Positions 51,001 to 63,000 of a DNA stretch of 64,000 nt are shown piece after piece. Position 1 is the first letter of the stretch, and the number at the start of each line of letters is the position of its first letter. The position numbers were made by a program, and so were the translations under genes. The notes below the pieces were generated by a model. That model made no database searches, was not told where the DNA came from, and was given only the letters and a program-made list of their open reading frames with translations. This DNA comes from Oasisia sp. SBJ-2009 (lineage: Eukaryota > Annelida > Polychaeta > Sabellida > Siboglinidae): contig OZ024854.1 of the NCBI GenBank assembly GCA_964017155.1, positions 21,119,869-21,183,868 on the forward strand, read 5' to 3'.

Positions 51001-54000
51001 GAGAGACCTCAGACTTTGTGTTGTCAGGAGTTGTGTGAGAGACCTCAGACTTTGTGTTGTCAGGAGTTGTGTGAGAGACCTCAGACTTTGTGTTGTCAGG
51101 AGTTGTGTGAGAGACCTCAGACTTTGTGTTGTCAGGAGTTGTGTGAGAGACCTCAGACTTTGTGTTGTCAGGAGTTGTGTGAGAGACCTGAGACTTTGTG
51201 TTGTCAGGAGTTGTGTGAGAGACCTCAGACTTTGTGTTGTCAGGAGTTGTGTGAGAGACCTCAGACTTTGTGTTGTCAGGAGTTGTGTGAGACACCTGAG
51301 ACTTTGTGTTGTCAGGAGTTGTGTGAGAGACCTGAGACTTTGTGTTGTCAGGAGTTGTGTGAGAGACCTGAGACTTTGTGTTGTCAGGAGTTGTGTGAGA
51401 GACCGGAGACTTTGTGTTGTCAGGAGTTGTGTGAGAAGCAGGAGACCCAGATGAGGGAGCTCCAGAAGACCCTGTCTGACACGACGGAGGAGTCGAAGCA
51501 GACCCAGGAGCAGCTTGAGAAACAGCTCCGGGACCTGGAGACAATGCGCTCCAACATCAAGAGTAAGTTGTGGGTCGTCACCTGCCATTTTAAAGCATTG
51601 ATGCTGGTTGGCTTAGCCTAGCCATCTTTTAATTTTTTTTTCTTCACACATCTGTGTATTGTTGCTTTATCTCATTTAATTGGTTTTAAAATACATCTCA
51701 ATGTGCCTAGATTAGATCTGAAGCACTCCAGCACATTTTCCCAGAGTAGTACCAGTTTCCCATGGACATACAGGTGTACGTGCATGAGAAGTGTCTAATG
51801 TGATCTTACACGTTGCAGGCACGACAGTGAGCCCATCGAAGACACCCACTGCTCCCCCAACCTCCGCCCCCATTCCTCCCCCTCCACCTCCCATGGCCGG
51901 TATGCCCCACCCTCCCCCACCCCCGTCACTGCCGGGTACGATGGCCCCGCCCCCACCCCCGGGGATGCCTGGCGCCCCTGGACAGGTCCCAGGTGAGTGG
52001 GTCAAATGGATTCTCATGCTGGATTAATGTTGGCTTTGCTTACCACTTAATATGTTGATGAATGGGAACTTTCAAATTGCAATTTTTTGGCAATCTTAAA
52101 GTAAATAAGTACAATTTAGTGAGCACTATATTTTCAACATATTTATTATAGTTTTAAGAACATAATATCACAGAAAAAATGTCAAACGTAGGAACAACCC
52201 CCACCTTTTAAATGTAATGAGTTAGAAATGTGACTGGGGACAAAGCTCAGTTGATGAAGTGTCTGTAAATAACTATGGACCCTAGTAGACTGGACCCTAG
52301 TAGCTCAGTTACTAGAACAATCTAGACAACCCCGGTTCGAATCATGTCCTGTAGTGTTGTGTTGAATCTTGGGTGAGTTTATTCACTCTGTGTTGCTACA
52401 ATTGACTCAGCTGTGTGAATGAGTACCTGGCTATAGACAGTGGTGGATAGTTGTGTATGAACAGTCATTGGCATTCATTGCAGAGTGGCTGGACACTTCC
52501 CTGACAGATTAAATAGTGTTTGATAACGATTAAACAGATCTGCCATTGATGAAAATGTAGGTAGGTCACTCTGAGCTGTCCTGAGAACTTGATATTGCAC
52601 TACGTAAGAACTGACATTGACCTATGACCTGACAGGTTTGCCAATAAAGAAGAAGATCCAGCCCCGCTATCGTCTGCCGGTGCTCAACTGGGTGGCCATG
52701 AAACCAAACCAGGTGAAGGGAACTGTCTTCTCAGACCTCGACGACGAGAGACTGTACAAGGTAAGTCACATGTCTCAGACCTCGACGACGAGAGACTGTA
52801 CAAGGTAAGTCACATGTCTCAGACCTCGACGACGAGAGACTGTACAAGGTAAGTCACGTGTCTCAGACCTCGACGACGAGAGACTGTACAACGTAAGTCA
52901 CATGTCTCAGACCTCGACGACGAGAGACTGTACAAGGTAAGTCACATGTCTCAGACCTCGACGACGAGAGACAGTACAAGGTAAGTCACATGTCTCAGAC
53001 CTCAACGATGAGAGACTGTACAAGGTAAGTCACATGTCTCAGACCTCAACGATGAGAGACTGTACAAGGTAAGTCACATGTCTCAGACCTCAACGATGAG
53101 AGACTGTACAAGGTAAGTCACATGTCTCAGACCTAGACGATGAGAGACTGTACAAGGTAAGTCACATGTCTCAGACCTAGACGATGAGAGACTGTACAAG
53201 GTAAGTCACATGTCTCAGACCTAGACGATGAGAGACTGTACAAGGTAAGTCACATGTCTCAGACCTAGACGATGAGAGACTGTACAAGGTAAGTCACGTG
53301 TCTCAGACCTCAACAATGAGACACTATACAAGTAAGTCACATGTTTCTTGTCACACGGGTGTACTTTGCTATGTATTCATGGCTCGCCAATGGTAAGTTA
53401 AAAATTGAGCTGACTATGTCGTATTTCAATGTGACTAATTATATAAATGTATAAAATATGTTAGTGTTGATTATGTTGTTATTTGTAATTATACATAAAT
53501 TTGATTTGGTTCTGCTTGATGTGACAGTTTATCCCAGTTTTGAATTAGTCGCCAGTGAAAATGTTTCATCAAAGTGGGAGTGAATAGAGTTAAAAAAGCC
53601 AAGTCGCAGTGATATCTCACTCATACAAATGTGCACAACATATAATCGTGTGTTATCATGTGACAAAATGTTGCCTGAAAAATAATGACAAGCAATGATT
53701 TTGTGCAACAACACTGCTCAAAGCCACCAACATGTGCGCAACCCGGTGAGTCGTGTCCTTTGTGTGTGACACTTTTAACTGAAGCAGTGACACTTGTTCC
53801 AGGTGATAGATTTCCCACGCTTTGAGGAGGAGTTCAAACTGGGTGGGGGTGAGGTTGCCACTGACGACATGGCTGATGGCACCCCGACCTTCTCCCGTCG
53901 AGCCAGTAAACGCCCGGAGACAGTCTCACTACTCGACCCCAACAGAATCAGGAATGTCGGTGAGGGTCTCTTCAATTTGTGTGTAATCCATGTCAGCCTA

Positions 54001-57000
54001 GATATGTTTATAATTGTATTTGAAGTGAAAGTAAATTACAATTGATGACAATCATGTAAACCACGTGAAGGAGTCATCTTTTTGTTTACATTTTAGTTTT
54101 ATTTATTTAAAGTTAATTGATAATCCATTGAGAATTACAGACACACATGGCATTGGTAAAACGTACTTTGGATAACAATAGTAAAGACTACATTTCTCAA
54201 ATAATCATAAATATAATACAAAATACATGACGGAATGAAAACAGTCATTACAATAATTTAATGTATACTGTATGCACTGTTTCACTAAATATTTCCATTG
54301 AATGTGTCCCTGGCACTTTGTGTACACTCGGAATAAGATGTTTAATTGTTGAGTTATGGTTGTATTGGACATTCTGAAGAAGTCAGGACCTTGCTCTACT
54401 GACTCCTGGAAGTTTGACGTGTGGTCATCTCATCTTCTCTCTTCCATTTTTACAGCTATTACAAGACGAAAAATAGACTTTACCAATGAACAACTAATCC
54501 GAGCCATTAACAGGTAAGGCTGATATGTGTGATGTTTTAATAATTAACTGTGTCTTACACATGTCTTAATTTATTTTATTTATCTCACCAATTAACCTTG
54601 GTGAATATGTTTTCAGACAAATGATCTGCACTGCACGGGTGTTTAAAATAGTTTGCTTTTAGACTAAAAGTCATGTGAATATGCTATCTGTAATACCAGA
54701 TTTTTTAATGGTCTTTTGAGATTGCCTCTCAAAATGTTTTTTTGTGAGATTACAATCTTTGTGAACATGCTGTTTCATGATCATATATTTTATTAGTGAT
54801 CCTCACTGATGATCCTCACTGATGATCCTCACTGATGATCCGTGTGTTTCAGTCTGGATCTGAAGACGTTGTCACTGGAGAAGGTGGAGATCCTGCAGCG
54901 TGTGATCCCCAATGATCAGGAGATCAAACTGTACCGCGACTACGAGCGCGACAAGAAGCCAGTCGACATCCTGTCTGATGAGGACAAGTTCATGATCAGT
55001 GTAGGAACCTCTTGTAAACAGTCACTAGTTCCTGATCAGTGTAGGAACCTCTTGTGAACAGTCACTAGTTCATGATCAGTGTAGGAACCTCTTGTAAACA
55101 GTCACTAGTTCCTGATCAGTGTAGGAACCTCTTGTAAACAGACACTAGTTCCTGATCAGTGTAGGAACCTCTTGTAAACAGTCACTAGTTCATGAGCAGT
55201 GTAGGAACCTCTTGTGAACAGTCACTAGTTCCTGATCAGTGTAGGAACCTCTTGTAAACAGTCACTAGTTCATGATCAGTGTAGGAACCTCTTGTAAACA
55301 GTCACTAGTTCATGATCAGTGTAGGAACCTCTTGTAAACAGACACTAGTTCCTGATCAGTGTAGGAACCTCTTGTAAACAGTCACTAGTTCATGAGCAGT
55401 GTAGGAACCTCTTGTGAACAGTCACTAGTTCGTGATCAGTGTAGGAACCTCTTGTAAACAGTCACTAGTTCGTGATCAGTGTAGGAACCTCTTGTAAACA
55501 GTCACTAGTTCGTGATCAGTGTAGGAACCTCTTGTAAACAGTCACTAGTTCGTGATCAGTGTAGGAACCTCTTGTGAACAGTCACTAGTTCATGATCAGT
55601 GTAGGAACCTCTTGTGAACAGTCACTAGTTCCTGATCAGTGTAAAATCTGTCTAGGTAAAATGTTACTTAGACTTGTCACCCGTTCAGTTAGACTGACCC
55701 AGTCTTGCTGTAGTGTTGTGTTGATACCAGACTTGGACGTTCTGGGATGTCACGTGGCTCTGGTTGCCTTTCACAGTTGCTGAAGGTTGAGAGACTGTCG
55801 CAGAAGCTCCACATCATGAGTTACATCGGCAACTTCTTTGACACCCAACAACATCTGCAGCCAGTGAGTGACATCACAACTCACCCCGGCACACCCAGCA
55901 CCTGGGCTTACAACTTTATACTCACTCTTACCACTAAATCATTGCACCACCATCATATCTACACCTTTACCACTGCGCCATCATTATGTCACTGTCTACA
56001 CTAGGCCACCCTGTCACCGCTGTGGACAGTGTAATTATACACACATTTCATCACAGAATTTTGTGTGTGTTTGTAATGCTCTGATTAAGTGCATGGCAAT
56101 ACTGAGTTGCCTGTTGTTTCTCTGTATGTGTATGTTGTTACTGAGTTGACATGGATGTGACAAGAATACACAGAGACCTGTTTTGTGTGTTGTTTCTCTG
56201 TATGTGTATGTTGTCACTGAGTTGACATGGATGTGACAAGAATGCACAGAGACCTGGTTTGTGTTTTGTAGCAACTGAATGCTGTGATAGCAGCTGGCAT
56301 GTCCATTAAGAAGTCTCAGAAGGTGAAGAAGATGCTTGAGGTATGTTGTAACAGGCACATCGTATATAACATGTACATAGGGCTGTCACATGCCACCCGT
56401 CTCTTAAAGTCAGGAATGTTGTGTATTTTGGCACGTGATTTGTAACAAGTCCATAAACTTTCCTTTAAACTGGACAACAAGATTTCCTGAAAAATGCTGA
56501 GAATGGAATGCTAGGCATTTCAAGGAGTGTGTGTAAGTGGCCACCACTAGACAGACACAGACAAGAGAGTGTGTAGATGACCAACACTAGACAGACACAG
56601 ACAAGAGAGTGTGTAGATGACCAGCACTAGACAGACACAGACAAGAGAGTGTGTAGATGACCAACACTAGACAGACACAGACAAGAGAGTGTGTAGATGA
56701 CCAACACTAGACAGACACAGACAAGAGAGTGTGTAGATGACCAGCACTAGACAGACACAGACAAGAGAGTGTGTAGATGACCAACACTAGACAGACACAG
56801 ACAAGAGAGTGTGTAGATGACCAGCACTAGACAGACACAGACAAGAGAGTGTGTAGATGACCAACACTAGACAGACACAGACAAGAGAGTGTGTAGGTGA
56901 CCAGCACTAGACAGACACAGACAAGAGAGTGTGTAGGTGACCAGCACTAGACAGACACAGACAAGAGTGTGTAGGTGACCAGCACTAGACAGACACAGAC

Positions 57001-60000
57001 AAGAGTGTGTAGGTGACCAGCACTAGACAGACACAGACAAGAGTGTGTAGGTGACCACCACTAGACAGACACAGACAAGAGTGTGTAGGTGACCAGCACT
57101 AGACAGACACAGACAAGAGTGTGTAGGTGACCAGCACTAGACAGACACAGACAAGAGTGTTGTAGGTGACCAGCACTAGACAGACACAGACAAGAGTGTG
57201 TGTAGGTGACCAGCACTAGACAGACACAGACAAGAGTGTGTGTAGGTGACCAGCACTAAACAGACACAGACAAGAGTGTGTAGGTGACCAGCACTAGACA
57301 GACACAGACAAGAGTGTGTAGGTGACCAGCACTAGACAGACACAGACAAGAGTGTGTGTAGGTGACCAGCACTAGACAGACACAGACAAGAGTGTGTAGG
57401 TGACCACCACTAAACAGACACAGACAAGAGTGTGTGTAAGTGACCACCACTAAACAGACACAGACAAGAGTGTGTGTAGGTGACCAGCACTAGACAGACA
57501 CAGACAAGAGTGTGTGTAAGTGACCACCACTAAACAGACACAGACAAGAGTGTGTGTAGGTGACCAGCACTAAACAGACACAGACAAGAGTGTGTGTAGG
57601 TGACCAGCACTAAACAGACACAGACAAGAGTGTGTAGGTGACCAGCACTAGACAGACACAGACAAGAGTGTGTAGGTGACCACCACTAAACAGACACAGA
57701 CAAGAGTGTGTGTAAGTGACCACCACTAAACAGACACAGACAAGAGTGTGTGTAGGTGACCAGCACTAGACAGACACAGACAAGAGTGTGTGTAAGTGAC
57801 CACCACTAAACAGACACAGACAAGAGTGTGTGTAGGTGACCAGCACTAGACAGACACAGACAAGAGTGTGTGTAGGTGACCAGCACTAAACAGACACAGA
57901 CAAGAGTGTGTAGGTGACCAGCACTAGACAGACACAGACAAGAGTGTGTGTAGGTGACCACCACTAGACAGACACAGACAAGAGTGTGTGTAGGTGACCA
58001 CCACTAAACAGACACAGACAAGAGTGTGTGTAGGTGACCAGCACTAGACAGACACAGACAAGAGTGTGTGTAGGTGACCACCACTAAACAGACACAGACA
58101 AGAGTGTGTAGGTGACCAGCACTAGACAGACAGACAAGAGTGTGTGTAGGTGACCAGCACTAGACAGACACAGACAAGAGTGTGTAGGTGACCAGCATTA
58201 AACAGACACAGACAAGAGACACAGTGGTTGTCACGACATTGTCTGTTGCAGATTATCCTGGCGTTTGGCAACTACATGAACAGTGCGAAGAGAGGGGGAG
58301 TGTACGGCTTCAAGCTACAGAGTCTCAACATGGTGAGTAGGCTGCTGTCTGGTCTAGACACAGCCAGGCAGACAGAGAACAGTGGGTGACAGCAGCTCAC
58401 AGAAGACACATTTGAGTTTCCCACAGGCGGCCATTATAATGTTTCCTTTGTTGCCTGCCAGTTGTTTTTTCCAGTATGGTAGTCACATTTTCAGACATTA
58501 ATTATTCTTCATTCACGCACATACTGTATAATTTTTTTAAATTCTAGCAGCTGGTATAGTGGACCAGCCAACATGCAATATAAAACTGTCATTAGCATTT
58601 TTTTTTAATAGCATGAAACTATGGTAGATAGATCAGTCATAGCATGTGGAAAGAGGTGTGGGTGGATGCCACCCTCAATTTTGAATTTGAAGGTCATTTT
58701 CAAGGACAAGAAAGGTCAAATTTTTGTGTGCTTTTTTTCCGTTAATTTGGATCACATTCAATATATCTATCCAATGAAACTATGTTTATGTTCATATACA
58801 TGCATCTAACCAGAGTAATTGACAAATAAAGATTCACTTTACAATGTTAAAGTATAGGATAATGAAATACAAAAGTTAAAGTACGTTTTTCTCTAAAACA
58901 TGTTTTTTTTGGGGGAACTGTGTTGAACACTTGGTCGTTTTACTCTAATGTTCCCATATGCATTATGATGTAGAATAACGTGTCACATTCACCTGCACCC
59001 AGGTCTATTGGCCAGATGGGTTGCAGCAGTCCACCTCATCACACCCGCAAGCATACGTGCTGTTGAGGTTCGTTTTGAAGCAACTGCATCGGGCCGTTCT
59101 GCACTTAGCCTTGCACAAGTGACCAGTTCTAGACACGCATCTGGAATAGCTTGTCCAGACGCTTCTGATCTGCCTGCAGTCAGATCTTTGCCTGATAGTT
59201 GGCGCGCGCGGTGTGAATGTCCAGGGCGTCTCTTGTTGGGGGCAACATCTCCAGACCTAGTTTGGCCTTACCGAAAAGTTGAAGTCTGGCACTGTCGACA
59301 GCTGGCTACTCAGGTGTGCCATACAGGTGACACAAAATTATTCAATTGGTGCGAATTCTACGTTACGACCAATCCCCTGCACAAGATGCAGAAGATTCAG
59401 AAACATTTTCAAACAAAACCGCTTGCCATGGTCACTAAACGCTGACGTTGTGTCATAACCCGTGAGCAGGTGGAAGCCCAGCAGGTTGTCTCTCAGAGGT
59501 TGTGTAAGTCTCTCAGACAGTGCATGTATTGGATAGCATTTATCTTATTTGCTCTTCCAGAGATCATCCACACTTCTGCTGTTTGTGCTGATATACAGTG
59601 GACCAGAAGCTACATGACACCCGTATCTCTGCAGATGACCGATACTCTTTTGTGTCCCTGGCTGACTGCCTCACACGAATGGAGTGTCAGCCTGGTGTCC
59701 ATCTCTTTGTGGTTTCCTTAAAGTTTGACTTCGCTCCTCCTTGTTGATCTCGCATGTGTAACATACAAAAGATAATCTGCCTCCTGTTACAAGCTCACAT
59801 TGTTCTGGTAGAACCGTACCCTTAGTCACGATGATCTCGGACAAGAACCTAGCGAGATCGGCCTTGTTCTCACCAGATGCAATGAAATTACTCCACACTG
59901 TGGAAGTAGGACATTTCGTCTATCGGTGACCTTACGAATTGCCTTCTTCTTCCACACTCGCTTTGACCTCGTCACTGCCTTGGTTGATTGTTGCCCGGTG

Positions 60001-63000
60001 TAGCGGTCAACTCTTGTTGCGTGACATCTGAAGTGACTTGTCACATTTTTCATGAACACATCAGCATAGTCGCCTGGCACCTATGAGGCTTTCCAAGAGC
60101 TTGGATCAGGTAATGGCCGTCAATCACCACACACGTTTTCATGTTGGCTTCTAGAATTGCCGAGGGTATGTGAATCCCATCCGCCAGAACGCCGATTAGC
60201 TCTGACTTCTGTGCCGAGTTCATGTCACCTCCATGCTTCGCCAGAGACAGTGGGATTGGGGACAGCTCATGCTCACGTTGGTGATAACATGCAGTTTATC
60301 CCATTTGCCATTATGTCATCTTCTTCTCTCAAAGCAATGTTTACTTTAATGAGTGGTTGGCCAGCCAAATTGATTGAGCTCTTATACGTGATTGTTTATA
60401 TTTACAGTTGCTGGACACCAAGTCGAATGACAAGAAGATGACATTGCTTCACTTCATCGTCATTACGGTACAGGACAAGTTCCCTGACCTGGCCAACTTT
60501 GAGACGGAGCTGAGCTACATAGAGAAAGCAGCCACAGGTAGGGACCATGTCAGTAGGGACCATGTCAGTAGGGACCATGTCAGTAGGGACTATGTCAGTA
60601 GAGACCATGTCAGTAGGGACCATGTCAGTAGGGACCATGTCAGTAGGGACCATGTCAGTAGAGACCATGTCAGTAGGGACCGTGTCAGTAGGGACCGTGT
60701 CAGTAGAGACCGTGTCAGTAGGGACCGTGTCAGTAGGGACCGTGTCAGTACGGACCGTGTCAGTAGGGACCGTGTCAGTACGGACCGTGTCAGTAGGGAC
60801 CGTGTCAGTAGGGACCGTGTCAGTAGGGACCGTGTCAGTAGGGACCGTGTCAGTAGGGACCGTGTCGGTAGGGACCGTGTCAGTACGGACCGTGTCAGTA
60901 CGGACCGTGTCAGTACGGACCGTGTCAGTACGGACCGTGTCAGTGACACATCAGCAGTAATGGCATGATCCAGTTAGTTAAAAAGTAGAGACTTGGGGAG
61001 AACCTTTTAGGTTAAATGTCACTGTGTGTGTCACATGTCTTCAAACACCAGTCTGACATGTCTGTCGTCATATGTTGTTGTTGTCTGGTAATGTAATTGT
61101 AGCATCACAATGTGTTGTAATGTCACTGTGTCATGTAGTGTTGTGTCTTTTGTAGTGTCATTGCATGTCCTTGTAGTCTGTTGTGTCATGTCATTTCCAT
61201 GTAGTGTCACTGTGTCAAGTAGTTTTGCTGAGTCATGCAGTTTCTTGGTCATGTAATATTGTTGTGTCATGTAGATTTGCTGTGTCATATAATGTCCGTG
61301 TCATGTAGGATGGACATCAAGATGGCTGTGTCATGTAGTGTCTCTGTATTATGTGGTGTCACTGTGTCATATCACTGTCAGGTAGTCTTACTGTCATGTA
61401 GTGATGCTGTGTTATGTACTATCACTGTATCATGTAATCTTGCTGTGTCATGTAGTGTGCCTGTGTCATGTAGTGTGCCTGTGTCATGTAGTGTCATGTT
61501 GGGCCACTGTGTCGTGTAGTCTTACTGTCATGTAGTGTGCCTGTGTCATGTAGTGTCACAGTGTCATGTTGTGTCACTGTGTCGTGTAGTCTTACTGTCA
61601 TGTAGTGTCACCATGTCATATTGTGTCGCTGTGTCGTAGTGTCGCTGGAGAATGTGGTGGTGGACATCAGTGAGCTGGTGAAGGGGATGGAGATGACGCG
61701 ACGGGAGTACGAGGCGAGGAAGGACCGCGACCCCCCCGCCATCCTCAAGGACTTCCTCGCCAACTCAGAGGACAAACTCACCAAGCTCAGGGCCGACGCA
61801 AAAACCGCACAGGTCAGTGGCGCCACCTGTGAATGGGTGAGTGAAGTTACACAACCCTCGCTTTCACAGCGACAGTTTGATGGATGTGAACAAGCTTTGT
61901 AGACGTCATAGCACATTTATCTGTTTTAGTGTTAGTTTTTTTAGTGAACAAGGATCGCTGTTTAATATTTGTTAAGTCTTTTTATTCAGAAAATATTTAC
62001 ATTTATTTAACCGAACAGTGTCATTGTACAACGTAATGTATTTATTTTAGAATAAATATAAAATTGTACTATCTGACTTGGACATCGCATGATGTTGGTC
62101 CCATCTTGTAATGTGGGACATAAAAAGACCATTGATATGTCAGCTTGGTGATAATTTTATATAAAAAAAGGCTGAAATGTTGAATGAAATTGTGTAAGAC
62201 CAGAGCATTCTAACCACAACTGATGTAGACTTCTGAGTGAGACGGTGCTGAGTGCGGTCACCTGAACCACTTGTTGTCCCTGGCAGGACGTGTATGCGCA
62301 GGTGGTGGAGTATTTCGGGGAGAATCCCAAGACCCTGGCTCCCAACACCTTCTTCTCTCTCTTTGTCAAGTTTGTCCAGTCATACAAGGTTGGTCAATAC
62401 TCCGCACTCATTCACTTGTTGTTGTCTGCATACTTCTGACTGACCTGTCCACGCAGGTGGTTCTACAGTGCACTCTGATTGTTATATTATGTTATCAGTG
62501 GTGCTGGCAAAACACAGAATGTTTACTTCCTGTGTTGTCATGGATACAGTCAATAATAATAATATACAGTCAATAATAATGACTTCTCGTGTGCCCGTAT
62601 CTTTGAAGATCAATATCCGCTAATATGGGCAGTGTTAGAATAAAAACATGGTTTATTCCACTTTGTCTTCAAATGTGTCAATGGGTTATGTTCTGTGCAC
62701 AGTTGAATAGAACAGAACGACGTAAGATTTACAGTCTAGAAACCTTTGTGTTTTTACAAATGTTTGACTTGGCCATGTAAACGTGTATTTTATAATGTCT
62801 TCAATGATGCCTTCACTATTGAACAACACTCGAGTGACCCAGCGTGTCAGAATGTGTGTTAGGTAGGTCTGGTTGACACAAAGCTACTGTAAGAAGCAGC
62901 AAACGATAGAGTGTGCTGTGTGTCCCCAGCAAACAATAGAGTGTGCTGTGTGTCCCCAGCAAACAATAGAGTGTGCTGTGTGTCCCCAGCAAACAATAGA

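Noticed and set aside
50464..51588. Long open frames on both strands (up to 374 codons) through the 36-bp array
   Set aside because: All come from an indel-free repeat whose length is a multiple of three. Only the plus frame in phase with exon 14 has a splice context, and I treat that as an alternative-acceptor question, not a separate gene.
56528..58219. CRISPR-like array of regular repeats
   Set aside because: There are no unique spacers. The repeats are contiguous tandem units in a eukaryotic intron.
59008..59445. 145-codon plus-strand frame in intron 22
   Set aside because: It is the antisense shadow of the minus-strand mobile-element-family remnant, whose conserved motifs read on the other strand.
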